A stretch of DNA of 64,000 nucleotides, from positions 62,001 through 126,000 of the forward strand of contig JACRMT010000016.1 in NCBI GenBank assembly GCA_016214855.1, in the 5' to 3' direction. Below are positions 26,257 through 34,692 of the stretch, piece after piece. Source of the stretch: Nitrospirota bacterium. Lineage in GTDB: Bacteria > Nitrospirota > Thermodesulfovibrionia > Thermodesulfovibrionales > UBA6898. The first letter of the stretch is position 1, and every line of letters starts with the position of its first letter. The translations under genes were made by a program, and so were the position numbers. The notes under the pieces are model-generated. The model had not been told where the DNA came from. It saw only the letters and a program-made list of their open reading frames with translations, and ran no database searches.

Positions 26257-27276
26257 ATGACCATTATGATCAAGGAAGCCATCAATCTGCTCGTCGGAGG
26301 CATTAACCTCTCTGAATCTGAAATGGCCGAGTGCATGAAAGAGATCATGGAGGGAAAGGCCACTGATGCCCAGATAGGCGCCTTTCTCACAGCGCTCAGG
26401 ATCAAGGGTGAGACCGTTGAAGAGATCACCGGTGCGGCACGCATCATGCGGGACAAGGCAGCGAAGATCAATGCACCGGAGGGTGTGCTTGATACCTGCG
26501 GCACAGGCGGGGACATGTCTCATACATTCAATATCTCCACAACCGTTGCTATCGTTGTGGCAGCGGGGGGTGTTCCTGTGGCCAAGCATGGCAATAAGGC
26601 CGTATCGAGCAAATCAGGCAGCGCGGACCTGCTTGAGGCGCTCGGCATCAGGATCGATCTGTCCCCGGACAAGGTCGAGAAATGTCTCTTTGAAACAGGT
26701 TTCGGTTTTCTTTTCGCTCCCCTTTTCCACCCGGCAATGAAGTACGCGATCGGGCCGCGCAGAGAGATGGGCCTGAGAACGGTCTTCAATATTCTCGGCC
26801 CCATAACCAATCCTGCCGGAGCCAAAAGACAGATACTCGGCGTATTCACCGCCAAGCTCACCGAAACGCTCGCAACCGTGCTGGGAAACCTCGGGGCAGA
26901 AGATGCTATGGTAGTGCACGGTGAAGACGGTCTTGATGAGATCACGATCACTGACGGCACACGGGTATCCCGGTTCACGCAAGGCAGGGTGGAAAACCTT
27001 ATCCTCTCTCCCGAGGACTTCGGGCTTGAACGCGGGAAGCGGGAAGATCTGGTCGGCGGCGACAATCAGGAAAATGCGAATATCACCCGGCAGACCCTGG
27101 GCGGTGAAAAGGGGGCAAAACGCGATATCGTGCTGATCAATGCGGCTGCAGGTTTTATGGTCGCAGGCAGGGCATCGGATGCGAAAACCGCTGTTGCAAT
27201 GGCTCAGGAAGCGATCGATTCAGGCCGTGCCCTGAAAAAACTCGAAGAGATCATAAAGGTCTCAAACAGCCTATAG
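26257..27276 (+). CDS. trpD: Anthranilate phosphoribosyltransferase
   Basis: The 339-residue enzyme transfers phosphoribose from PRPP to anthranilate in tryptophan synthesis. Signatures are DTCGTGGD (residues about 80-87), AKHGNKAVSSKSGSADLLEALG, ATLGNLGAEDA-like sequence and VVHGEDGLDEIT. GGGGG lies just ahead of the first ATG. It converges with trpG, whose stop lies only two bases away on the other strand, so no spacer is left for a terminator. Confidence 0.97.
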   Translation: MTIMIKEAINLLVGGINLSESEMAECMKEIMEGKATDAQIGAFLTALRIKGETVEEITGAARIMRDKAAKINAPEGVLDTCGTGGDMSHTFNISTTVAIVVAAGGVPVAKHGNKAVSSKSGSADLLEALGIRIDLSPDKVEKCLFETGFGFLFAPLFHPAMKYAIGPRREMGLRTVFNILGPITNPAGAKRQILGVFTAKLTETLATVLGNLGAEDAMVVHGEDGLDEITITDGTRVSRFTQGRVENLILSPEDFGLERGKREDLVGGDNQENANITRQTLGGEKGAKRDIVLINAAAGFMVAGRASDAKTAVAMAQEAIDSGRALKKLEEIIKVSNSL

Positions 27277-27278
27277 CA

Positions 27279-27851
27279 TTATTTCTGTCTGAGCTTAAGA
27301 AAATTCCTGAGCAGATCTTTTCCCGCAAGGGTCAGTATTGACTCCGGGTGGAACTGCACTCCCTCTATGAGCAGCTCCTTGTGCCTGACGCCCATGATCT
27401 CCCCGGTATCGGTCCATGCCGTTATCTCGAGACAGTCCGGCTTGGTCTCTTTCCTGATGAGCAGCGAATGGTACCGTGTTGCCTCAAAGGGGTTCGGCAG
27501 ACCCTCGAAGAGTGTCCTGCCGTCATGATGAATAAGCGAGGTCTTGCCATGCATGAGCCTCGGCGCGCGGATGATCTCTCCGCCGAATGCCGCACCGATC
27601 GACTGGTGGCCGAGACATACACCAAGGAGCGGCACCCTGCCGCCGAATCGCCTGATCGTATCGATTGAGATCCCTGCTTCGTTCGGTGTGCAGGGGCCCG
27701 GTGATATGACAATACGGTCAGGCTTCATCGCATCTATCTCATCAAGCGTTATCCTGTTGTTCCTGAATACCCGCACATCCTCACCCAGTTCACCGAAATA
27801 CTGGACCAGGTTATAGGTAAAAGAATCATAGTTGTCAATCATCAATAGCAT
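27279..27851 (-). CDS. trpG: Anthranilate/aminodeoxychorismate synthase glutamine amidotransferase subunit
   Basis: The 190-residue class I amidotransferase has nucleophile C79 in LGVCLGHQ and the catalytic His/Glu pair in QFHPES (H168, E170). The opening [19 protein letters not shown] and [11 protein letters not shown] are typical for TrpG/PabA. It would supply ammonia to the TrpE-type subunit encoded upstream. A dual role in folate synthesis, as in organisms with one shared TrpG/PabA, is possible. Confidence 0.95.
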   Translation of the reverse strand: MLLMIDNYDSFTYNLVQYFGELGEDVRVFRNNRITLDEIDAMKPDRIVISPGPCTPNEAGISIDTIRRFGGRVPLLGVCLGHQSIGAAFGGEIIRAPRLMHGKTSLIHHDGRTLFEGLPNPFEATRYHSLLIRKETKPDCLEITAWTDTGEIMGVRHKELLIEGVQFHPESILTLAGKDLLRNFLKLRQK

Positions 27852-27931
27852 CGTATTTCCCTCTTCACCTTCTGTTTCTTTCTGTTTGCTGCCTACCCAT
27901 CACTCATCACCCATTACTGGTTACGGCTTTT

Positions 27932-29404
27932 CTAATCCAATCCTTCTTCGGCCATGTCAACGGCCTTCATCATGCCCTTTGCCTTGTTCACCGTCTCCGT
28001 GTATTCCTTCTCCGGCTCCGAGTCTGCAACAATGCCTGCGCCTGCCTGGACATAGACCTTATTGTCCCTGATCACAAGCGTCCTGATCGTAATGCACATA
28101 TCGAGGTTCCCCGAATAGCTCAGATAGCCGACAGACCCGGCATAGGGTCCTCTCTGCGCAGGCTCAAGCTCATCTATGATCTCCATGGCACGCACCTTGG
28201 GAGCGCCGCTCACCGTACCTGCAGGGAAACAGGCGCCTAACACATCAAAAGAATCAAGTCCGTCCTCAAGATCTCCCTCAACATTCGATACGAGATGCAT
28301 CACATGACTGTACCGTTCCACTGCCATCAGGTCCGTAACCTTCACAGAGCCGACCTTTGCCACCCGTCCCACATCATTCCTTCCCAGGTCGACCAGCATG
28401 ATATGCTCAGCGATCTCCTTGGGATCACGTTTTAATTCCTCTTCCAGTTCTTTATCAACCGTGTCGGTCTCTCCCCGCCTCCGCGTACCTGCGATAGGAC
28501 GGAGTACGATCTTCCGGTTCTCGACCCTCACCAGGATCTCGGGCGACGATCCCACGATCTTGCCTTCACCGATGTCAAGATAATACATATACGGCGAAGG
28601 GTTGATCACCCGCAGCGCCCTATAGATATCAAAGGGATCGACCTGCGAAGACCGCTCGAACCGCTGAGACAGAACCACCTGGACGATGTCGCCTGCCATC
28701 ACATATTCCTTGGCCTTTTCTACGGCAGAAAGGAACCCTTCTTTGGGTATATTCGAAACAAAACCGGTTTCCTTTTCCGGGGTGCCGGCATCTGTTCCCT
28801 GCAGAGGAGTTCTCAGCCTGCTGATGATCTCATCGATCTTCTGCACCGATTCTGCATAGATCTCCTTCAGGTCCCTGCCGTCAACATGAGCATTCGAAAC
28901 CACCTTGATCTTCTGCTTCAGACTGTCGAAGACAAGCATGGTGTCAGTAAGCATAAGAAAGAAATCCGGCAGGCCGATGCCCTCCTTGGCCTTCAGTTCG
29001 ATCGTCTCAAAGAACTTGACCATGTCATACCCGATATACCCGACAAGGCCGCCGAAAAAACGGGGCAGACCCTTCACCTCAACAGGGCGATAGGTCATGA
29101 TCTCGGCCTTGATGACATCGACAGGGTTTTCGGTCTCGATGATCCGCGGCGGGTTCATCCCTTCAAGGATCTCTACCCTCCGGCCCCTGCCTTTCAGGAT
29201 TTTTTCAGGACGTGAGCCAAGAAATGAATAGCGCGCCCATTTCTCACCGCCCTCAACGCTCTCGAGCAGAAAGGACGGAGAGCCGCCGAGTTTCAGAAAT
29301 GCGGTCACCGGTGTGTATGTATCGGCGAGGATCTCCCGATACACCGGGATCAGGTTCCCCTTCTGCGAAAGCCCCTCAAATTCTGCAAAATCAGGATAGA
29401 GCAT
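27932..29404 (-). CDS. trpE: Anthranilate synthase component I
   Basis: The 490-residue chorismate-binding enzyme forms anthranilate with TrpG. Conserved features are GGLVGYIGYDMVKFFE, GDIVQVVLSQRF, IVGSSPEILV, RPIAGTRRRG, DLGRNDVGRVA and GTVSGAPKVRAMEIIDELE. A TrpE-type feedback site of the LLES form is present near residue 47 (FLLESVEGGEKWARYSF). It lies 80 bases ahead of trpG on the same strand; the gap carries a low-complexity CATCACTCATCACCC-like repeat. Confidence 0.96.
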   Translation of the reverse strand: MLYPDFAEFEGLSQKGNLIPVYREILADTYTPVTAFLKLGGSPSFLLESVEGGEKWARYSFLGSRPEKILKGRGRRVEILEGMNPPRIIETENPVDVIKAEIMTYRPVEVKGLPRFFGGLVGYIGYDMVKFFETIELKAKEGIGLPDFFLMLTDTMLVFDSLKQKIKVVSNAHVDGRDLKEIYAESVQKIDEIISRLRTPLQGTDAGTPEKETGFVSNIPKEGFLSAVEKAKEYVMAGDIVQVVLSQRFERSSQVDPFDIYRALRVINPSPYMYYLDIGEGKIVGSSPEILVRVENRKIVLRPIAGTRRRGETDTVDKELEEELKRDPKEIAEHIMLVDLGRNDVGRVAKVGSVKVTDLMAVERYSHVMHLVSNVEGDLEDGLDSFDVLGACFPAGTVSGAPKVRAMEIIDELEPAQRGPYAGSVGYLSYSGNLDMCITIRTLVIRDNKVYVQAGAGIVADSEPEKEYTETVNKAKGMMKAVDMAEEGLD

Positions 29405-29521
29405 ATTGACAAAAATTTCCTTTTTAAATTAGTATCTCTAACGTCGTAATTATAGCGCATTCCTCACTGATAAGTTAAGAATGCCCTCTGGTTATGACAG
29501 AGTTTTCGTAAAGCATTGCAT

Positions 29522-29596
29522 GCGGGAATAGCTCAGTGGTAGAGCACAACCTTGCCAAGGTTGGGGTCGCGGGTTCGAATCCCGTTTCCCGCTCCA
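29522..29596 (+). tRNA. tRNA-Gly (anticodon GCC)
   Basis: A full cloverleaf is visible: acceptor stem GCGGGAA/TTCCCGC, D arm GCTCAGTGGTAGAGC, anticodon stem CAACC/GGTTG with loop TTGCCAA (anticodon GCC), T arm GCGGGTTCGAATCCCGT, discriminator T and encoded CCA. Confidence 0.97.
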
Positions 29597-29713
29597 TAAA
29601 AATCAGTAAGCACTAAGCACCAGAAGTGGCTGCCGTAAGCAGCAGGCACAACACAGACATAAAGTCCTTTTTTCTTCCACTGCTTACTTATTACTGCTTA
29701 CTTTGTCAAACAC

Positions 29714-29789
29714 GGCGGCGTACCCAAGTGGTTAAGGGGACGGTCTGCAAAACCGTTATTCAGCGGTTCAAATCCGCTCGCCGCCTCCA
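29714..29789 (+). tRNA. tRNA-Cys (anticodon GCA)
   Basis: The acceptor stem GGCGGCG/CGCCGCC closes a cloverleaf with anticodon stem ACGGT/ACCGT, loop containing TGCAA (anticodon GCA), T arm CAGCGGTTCAAATCCGCTC-like, discriminator T and encoded CCA. Its 3' 22 bases overlap the 3' end of the convergent minus-strand gene that stops at 29768. Confidence 0.95.
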
Positions 29790-31621
29790 ACTCCCTTCAC
29801 CGCTCTCCCTTCCCTGATCGCCTCAAGCAGAGCAATGTCCATTTCCTTCTCTTCGAAATACTCCTGCTCAAGGGACTCAACATAAAAGCGGTCCAGTCCG
29901 CTGTTCTGGAGAAAGTCCTCCCGCAACGCATAATCGCTGTTCTGTATCACCTGAGGGAGGATCTGGTTCAGATAGACCGATTCCTTGCGGAGGTCGAGAA
30001 AGACCTTTTCAAAAAGCCGGGCCGGGATCTTCGCGGTCATACCCTTGTCCGCCAGCTCTTTTGCAATGTCCTCCCGGATATGGTTTCTGACTGCTTTCAG
30101 TTCAAGACCGGGGAAAAAGCTTCTCATCCGCTCCTTGAGCGCGGCATGCGTCTCAAAGTAGATCTTCTCTTCATCCGTGAGCGCCGTGAGGTCTGCGATA
30201 ACATCTTTGTATGAGGCCTCGCCGTTTTGAATATTCTCAACACCCTTGTTCACCAGCTTCAGCTTGCGCCTGCCATATGCCGTGATATATTTGTTGTCCA
30301 TCAGGTCGGTAATAAAAACAGCCCTGAAAAGCTCGCTGTCAAGACGGTCAAATTCCTTTTTATTGCCGACAAGGCTTCTGAGCGATTCCTCCCTGAACTC
30401 GATGTTCTTCATAAAGGACATCTGGCTGAGAAGCGCCTGGACATTATCATACCGGTCAAAATAGGTGATGATGGAGCTGAACTCCTCGAAGATGCTGAAG
30501 TCGTCGGTCTCCCGCGCAAGCTCATCACAGGCCTTGCCGATGTCAAGCAGCACCTGCTCAAAGCCGCGGTCATTCTGCGAGTACGCAATATGTTTTGCCC
30601 GGATGAGCCTTACAATGTCCTCCTTGATGATATGCTGCTTCAGGGAAGGGTCTTTGAAAAAGAGGTTCTCAAGAATGGCGCGCGACTCTTTCAGATATTC
30701 CTGCTCCTGCACCTCAAGCACTTTCTTGTCCTTGAGAAGAAGATCGTCAAGCGTGTCAAAGAGCACAACCGGGATGTTATTTCTGATGCTCAGGGTCCTG
30801 AGCCTGTTCAGACGGGCATGACCTGAGGCGTCAAGGGTATCGTCAGCAGCACCTTTGATAAGAATATCGCGATATTCATCAACAACCAGCTTATTATCCG
30901 GATGCCGGTACATGACATCGATCTTCATCCGCTCCTGCTGATAGTGGTCGATCCCGTTTTGCGACACGATCTCGTTCAGGAAGAGCTCTTCCTCAGAGGT
31001 GATCCCCCTGTTCCTGAAATAAAAACTCCTGAAGGCGTTGTAGTATTCACTGTTCGCCCGGTGAATCAGCTTGAAGATGAAGACCATGGACTTCTTCTCC
31101 CCCAGCTCGGAACAGAACCTCTCAAGCAGCTCGGTATCCTTGTTCTGTGACAAGATATCCGTGCGCTTCAGAAACTTGCCGACAGCCCTGAGCACCTGCT
31201 TCTGCCGTTTCTTGTGGTCGCCGTCAGACTCTGACGCGATCAGGAAGTAATAGTTCGCGACCGCATGTCCCTGGAGAAAAAGACGATAAAAGGTCTCTCC
31301 GCCCTCAGTGTCATTGGTAAAAATGACCCTCTCGCTTTCATCCATAAAAGCGCCGAACATGATGAGCCTGTTCAGCACATCCTCTTTTTCCATGTCTGCA
31401 AGGGGCTTTTCCACGCCGAACATGTATTCGCAGAAGCTGCCGCCTGTCCCCCGGTAGCTTACCCCTGTTTCAGAGATCGTAAACTCATTGCCGCGGGAAA
31501 AAAAGCGGATACGTGCAGTCTCTTCTTCATAGAAATAAGTGCTGAGGGTGTCTGCTCCGGAGATGAGGGCAAAAAAGTCCACCGGACCATGACTGCCGTG
31601 GAGCCTGAGGTCTTTGATCAT
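29768..31621 (-). CDS. Large soluble protein of unknown function (possibly TIGR04442-type)
   Basis: The 617-residue protein has no signal peptide or membrane segment and is rich in charged helices. I recall similar proteins in Nitrospirota and deltaproteobacteria grouped as TIGR04442, but I could not check this. The first 110 residues look like a small beta-rich domain (FFALISGADTLSTYF, GVSYRGTGGSFCEYMFG); the rest is helical. The last seven codons (GGGERI and stop) lie inside the antisense of tRNA-Cys, so the true C-terminus may have been set by chance read-in. No function can be assigned. Confidence 0.7.
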   Translation of the reverse strand: MIKDLRLHGSHGPVDFFALISGADTLSTYFYEEETARIRFFSRGNEFTISETGVSYRGTGGSFCEYMFGVEKPLADMEKEDVLNRLIMFGAFMDESERVIFTNDTEGGETFYRLFLQGHAVANYYFLIASESDGDHKKRQKQVLRAVGKFLKRTDILSQNKDTELLERFCSELGEKKSMVFIFKLIHRANSEYYNAFRSFYFRNRGITSEEELFLNEIVSQNGIDHYQQERMKIDVMYRHPDNKLVVDEYRDILIKGAADDTLDASGHARLNRLRTLSIRNNIPVVLFDTLDDLLLKDKKVLEVQEQEYLKESRAILENLFFKDPSLKQHIIKEDIVRLIRAKHIAYSQNDRGFEQVLLDIGKACDELARETDDFSIFEEFSSIITYFDRYDNVQALLSQMSFMKNIEFREESLRSLVGNKKEFDRLDSELFRAVFITDLMDNKYITAYGRRKLKLVNKGVENIQNGEASYKDVIADLTALTDEEKIYFETHAALKERMRSFFPGLELKAVRNHIREDIAKELADKGMTAKIPARLFEKVFLDLRKESVYLNQILPQVIQNSDYALREDFLQNSGLDRFYVESLEQEYFEEKEMDIALLEAIREGRAVKGVGGGERI

Positions 31622-31729
31622 AGTGAAAATATACCACAGGGCTCCTGTTTTATTCTAATTCCGGCGTCGGAACGCTCGCTGATAAGTTGCTGAAAGGCCG
31701 CGATTTATCTATTATAAATACAGGTAATT

Positions 31730-33697
31730 ATGAACCGTCATCACCACAATATGCATGGCTGCTCCACAGCAAAGATAACCCTTCCCGCATGCTGCGCGCT
31801 GATCCTGTTGTCTGTCCTTATCTCTGTCTCGGCAGGGGACTCCGGAGGCAGAGAAGCTTTGGCAAACGGCAGGAAAGATCTCGCTGCCGGCCGTTACAGC
31901 GAGGCAGTGCCCAATCTTCTCATCGCCCAAAGGGAGTTTGCTCTTCTTGAGGACTATGCGATGATCTATCTTGCCGACGCGTACCACAATCTCGGAGAGC
32001 ATGGCAAGTCGAGAGAAACTCTCCAGGCACTGATCGACAAGTATCCGTCCTCTCCTCTGCGCAAAAAGGCAAGAATGGCTGAGCTCAGAGAAGAAAAAGA
32101 TATCAGCGGCGAAGAACTGCTGCCTCTTTACGAGACCTATGTGAAGGATTTCCCGGAGGACGATGAAACATATTATGTCTATGGGAAGCTGCTGAAGAAG
32201 AACAGCCGCGAGGACAGGGCAGCCGCGGTCTTCAAAAAGCTCTATATCAGAGCGGGCTATCTCTCCGCTGCTGCACGCAGCGAACTGGGCCCGGACCAGA
32301 TCACGACGGGTGACATTGTTGAGCGGGCCGCAAATCTTATCAAACAGTATGATTTTGAGGAAGCTGAGCGCGACCTGAAGCAGGCGCTTGCAGTATGCTC
32401 GGGAAAACACCGGCAGGAAATCCTCAGGAACCTCGCCTATGCCCTTTTCAAACAGAAGAAATACCGGGAGGCAGCAGAGCTTTATGAAAAGGTTAACGAC
32501 CTCTTCTACAAAGCCCGTTCCCTGTACCGTGCAGGTGATAAAAAAGGCTTTGAAGCGGCACTGAACACACTCGCGGACAGGAATGATAAGAAGACCGGGT
32601 TTCTTCTGGTCACGGTTGCAGCTGACAGAAGGAGAGAAAAGGATTTTAACCGGGCATTACAGATCTACCAGGACGTGCTGAAGACCTATCCGTCTGACGC
32701 AGAAGATGCACTCTGGGGCATCGGGTGGACACAGTACCTTTCGGGGGACTACCAGCAGTCGGAAGATACCTTCTCCAGGCTCCATGCCCAATACGATGAT
32801 CCGAAATATCTGTATTGGCAGGCCAGGAGCATGGAGGCACAGAACAAGGATGCATCGCACATTTATGCAGGGCTTGTCGCAGCGGACAACAACAATTTTT
32901 ATGTAGTGCTGGCATATGCCCGAAGCCGCCGGATAATCCCCCGGCTTTCGTCGCTGAATCTGCCCGAGAGCACACCAGGGAAGACCCGGGCAAACGAGAG
33001 GGTGGAGGCGCTCATCTCTCTGGGCATGCGGGAAGAGGCGGTTGCCGAGCTCGCAGCATCAAGCAGGCATACTGCCTCGTTGCCTGATCTCATGTACAAC
33101 GCAGCCAAGTTCCAGGAGTTGGGCGAATTCAGACGCTCCATCGGCCTCACAACAAAGATCCCCTACTCGGAAAAAATGCATCGCTTCTGGTACCCGCTCG
33201 CCTTCTGGGACAAGGTAGAACAGGCATCAAAGCGAAACAATCTTGATCCCTTCATCATCCTCTCGGTCATGAGGGAGGAGAGCCGGTTCGATCAGGCGGT
33301 AAAATCTCCTGCAGGAGCATACGGGCTCATGCAGCTCATGCCCCAGACAGCATACCGCCTTGATAAAAGCCTCAAGCTCGGCATTCACAGGCCCTCGCAG
33401 CTTACCGATCCGAAGAACAATGTCCTGCTGGGGAGCTTTTACCTGAGGTCCCTGCTGGACGAATTCCATTCCCTGGCTCATATGCTCGCCGCATATAATG
33501 CAGGCGAACTCGCGGTAAGGTCATGGCAGCAGCGCTTTGATTACCGCTCTGTCGACGAATTCATCGAAGACATTCCCTACAGCGAAACGAGAAATTACGT
33601 CAAAAAAGTGCTCACCAGCTATTTTCAATACAGGCGGGCCGGGCTGGCTGAGCAGGGAGATGACAAAGGAATCGAGATCATCCTCGGAAAGACATAG
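31730..33697 (+). CDS. Soluble lytic murein transglycosylase (Slt-type)
   Basis: The 655-residue exported protein has an N-terminal hydrophobic signal (residues about 17-35), a long TPR-like helical superhelix (YSEAVPNLLIAQREF, YREAAELYEKVND, FNRALQIYQDVLKTYPSD) and a C-terminal SLT domain. The catalytic Glu lies in VMREESRF at 516/517. AYGLMQLMP and LAAYNAGELAV complete the goose-lysozyme-like signature. It would cut glycan strands of peptidoglycan in the periplasm. It lies ahead of the cell-division genes zapB-like/zapA. Confidence 0.93.
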   Translation: MNRHHHNMHGCSTAKITLPACCALILLSVLISVSAGDSGGREALANGRKDLAAGRYSEAVPNLLIAQREFALLEDYAMIYLADAYHNLGEHGKSRETLQALIDKYPSSPLRKKARMAELREEKDISGEELLPLYETYVKDFPEDDETYYVYGKLLKKNSREDRAAAVFKKLYIRAGYLSAAARSELGPDQITTGDIVERAANLIKQYDFEEAERDLKQALAVCSGKHRQEILRNLAYALFKQKKYREAAELYEKVNDLFYKARSLYRAGDKKGFEAALNTLADRNDKKTGFLLVTVAADRRREKDFNRALQIYQDVLKTYPSDAEDALWGIGWTQYLSGDYQQSEDTFSRLHAQYDDPKYLYWQARSMEAQNKDASHIYAGLVAADNNNFYVVLAYARSRRIIPRLSSLNLPESTPGKTRANERVEALISLGMREEAVAELAASSRHTASLPDLMYNAAKFQELGEFRRSIGLTTKIPYSEKMHRFWYPLAFWDKVEQASKRNNLDPFIILSVMREESRFDQAVKSPAGAYGLMQLMPQTAYRLDKSLKLGIHRPSQLTDPKNNVLLGSFYLRSLLDEFHSLAHMLAAYNAGELAVRSWQQRFDYRSVDEFIEDIPYSETRNYVKKVLTSYFQYRRAGLAEQGDDKGIEIILGKT

Positions 33698-33836
33698 TAA
33701 TATGGACACAAAACCGGCGCATCTGGTATCGTAACAAATGGCATGGAAGGCATCCCTTTTCGATGATGATCCTCTGGCTCCATCATCACCCGGCGCAGGG
33801 GAAACACCAGCTCTTATCAGCAAGGAGGTAGCACCC

Positions 33837-34055
33837 GTGGACAGACTAAAAAACCTCGAGGAAAAAATAGCGACAGCAGTAGAAAGGGTCAAGGCCCTGA
33901 AAGAGGAGAAGATATCCCTCGAAAATAAGATCAGGGAGCTTGAATCCCTTCTTGACGGCAAAAACCGGGAGGTAGAATCTCTGAAGGACGAAAAGACGTC
34001 GATCAAGAGCCAGGTCGAAGAGCTTCTTGAGGAGCTCGAAACCCTGGAGATCTGA
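33837..34055 (+). CDS. Small coiled-coil protein, ZapB-like
   Basis: The 72-residue protein starts at the GTG at 33837, with AAGGAGG at 33822-33828 eight bases ahead. The longer frame from 33738 has no such site, although its extra 33 residues cannot be fully ruled out. Nearly the whole product is one heptad-repeat coiled coil (KNLEEKIATAVERVKALKEE). Position directly before zapA suggests a division-ring partner like ZapB. Sequence alone does not prove it, since coiled coils are not diagnostic. Confidence 0.65.
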   Translation: MDRLKNLEEKIATAVERVKALKEEKISLENKIRELESLLDGKNREVESLKDEKTSIKSQVEELLEELETLEI

Positions 34056-34062
34056 TACAGCT

Positions 34063-34329
34063 GTGGGCAGCGTTGAAATCAGCATCCTCGGACAGAAATA
34101 CACCATCAAGGGTGATGCCCAGGAGGAATACATCAAGAAACTTGCCGCTTATGTGGAGGAAAAACTTCAGGAGATCCACGCTGGCAATCCAAATATAACC
34201 CCCCTGAAAGCTTCCATTCTTGCATCGCTCAATATCGCTGACGAGCTGCAGAGACTGAGGGATGACCACGACAGAGCAGCACAGACCATAGAGGAAAAGA
34301 CCAACGCCCTCAGCGGTCTTTTCGACTGA
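34063..34329 (+). CDS. zapA: Cell division protein ZapA
   Basis: The 88-residue protein begins at GTG 34063 with GSVEISILGQKYTIKGDAQEEYI, the typical ZapA N-terminus, followed by the long helix ASLNIADELQRLRDDHDRA. ZapA binds and bundles FtsZ at midcell. It starts seven bases after the stop of the coiled-coil gene, so the two are co-translated. The end of the frame is followed by a T-rich stretch without a clear hairpin. Confidence 0.85.
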   Translation: MGSVEISILGQKYTIKGDAQEEYIKKLAAYVEEKLQEIHAGNPNITPLKASILASLNIADELQRLRDDHDRAAQTIEEKTNALSGLFD

Positions 34330-34490
34330 TCCGCATCGTTTTTTTTCGGCAATACCTCCTTGCTTATTTTTCCGCTATAACCGGCTCAGCCATTCATGCG
34401 GCTTAGTCGTCCTCTCAACAAATGATGAACACCGATTTCACCGGAAATAGTTATTAAAATCAAAGGGTTCAGAACAGTCTTCATTTGGCC
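34330..34490. other. Gene-free spacer between zapA and the nrdJ promoter
   Basis: I see no open frame, tRNA or convincing structured RNA here. 6S RNA often follows zapA in proteobacteria, but I could not find the long hairpin with central bubble that it needs. No B12-box-like segment of a cobalamin riboswitch is visible either. Confidence 0.4.
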
Positions 34491-34519
34491 TTGACTTATA
34501 CCATATGTTGTGGTTAAAT
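34491..34519 (+). promoter_or_regulatory. nrdJ promoter (TTGACT-17-TTAAAT)
   Basis: TTGACT at 34491-34496 and TTAAAT at 34514-34519 are separated by 17 bases. The start codon is 174 bases downstream, giving a long leader that ends in a GGGAGGG ribosome binding site. A NrdR-type box lies inside the spacer. Confidence 0.65.
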
Positions 34520-34546
34520 TCTTAAGTCAAACACAAGATGTAGTTT
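34498..34546 (+). promoter_or_regulatory. Pair of putative NrdR boxes upstream of nrdJ
   Basis: ATACCATATGTTGTGG (34498-34513) and ACACAAGATGTAGTTT (34531-34546) match the NrdR consensus ACACTATATCTTGTGT at about 12 and 11 of 16 positions. The gap is 17 bases, close to the 15-16 typical of tandem NrdR boxes, and the first box lies between the -35 and -10 elements. NrdR would repress ribonucleotide reductase when dATP is plentiful. The function is inferred from motif and position. Confidence 0.6.
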
Positions 34547-34692
34547 TTTATGACCATTGTATTTAAGGTTCTGATGTTCAAATATAGAGGCAAAATAACG
34601 CAGTATCATCAAGAGCAGACATCCTGTTTTTTGGCAATAAACAGCCATTTTTTCGACATAATTTAGCATTACCACCGGGAGGGAACCATCTT

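Noticed and set aside
34330-34692. 6S RNA or cobalamin riboswitch between zapA and nrdJ
   Set aside because: The position is suggestive for both, but neither the long interrupted hairpin of 6S RNA nor a B12-box-like conserved segment could be seen.
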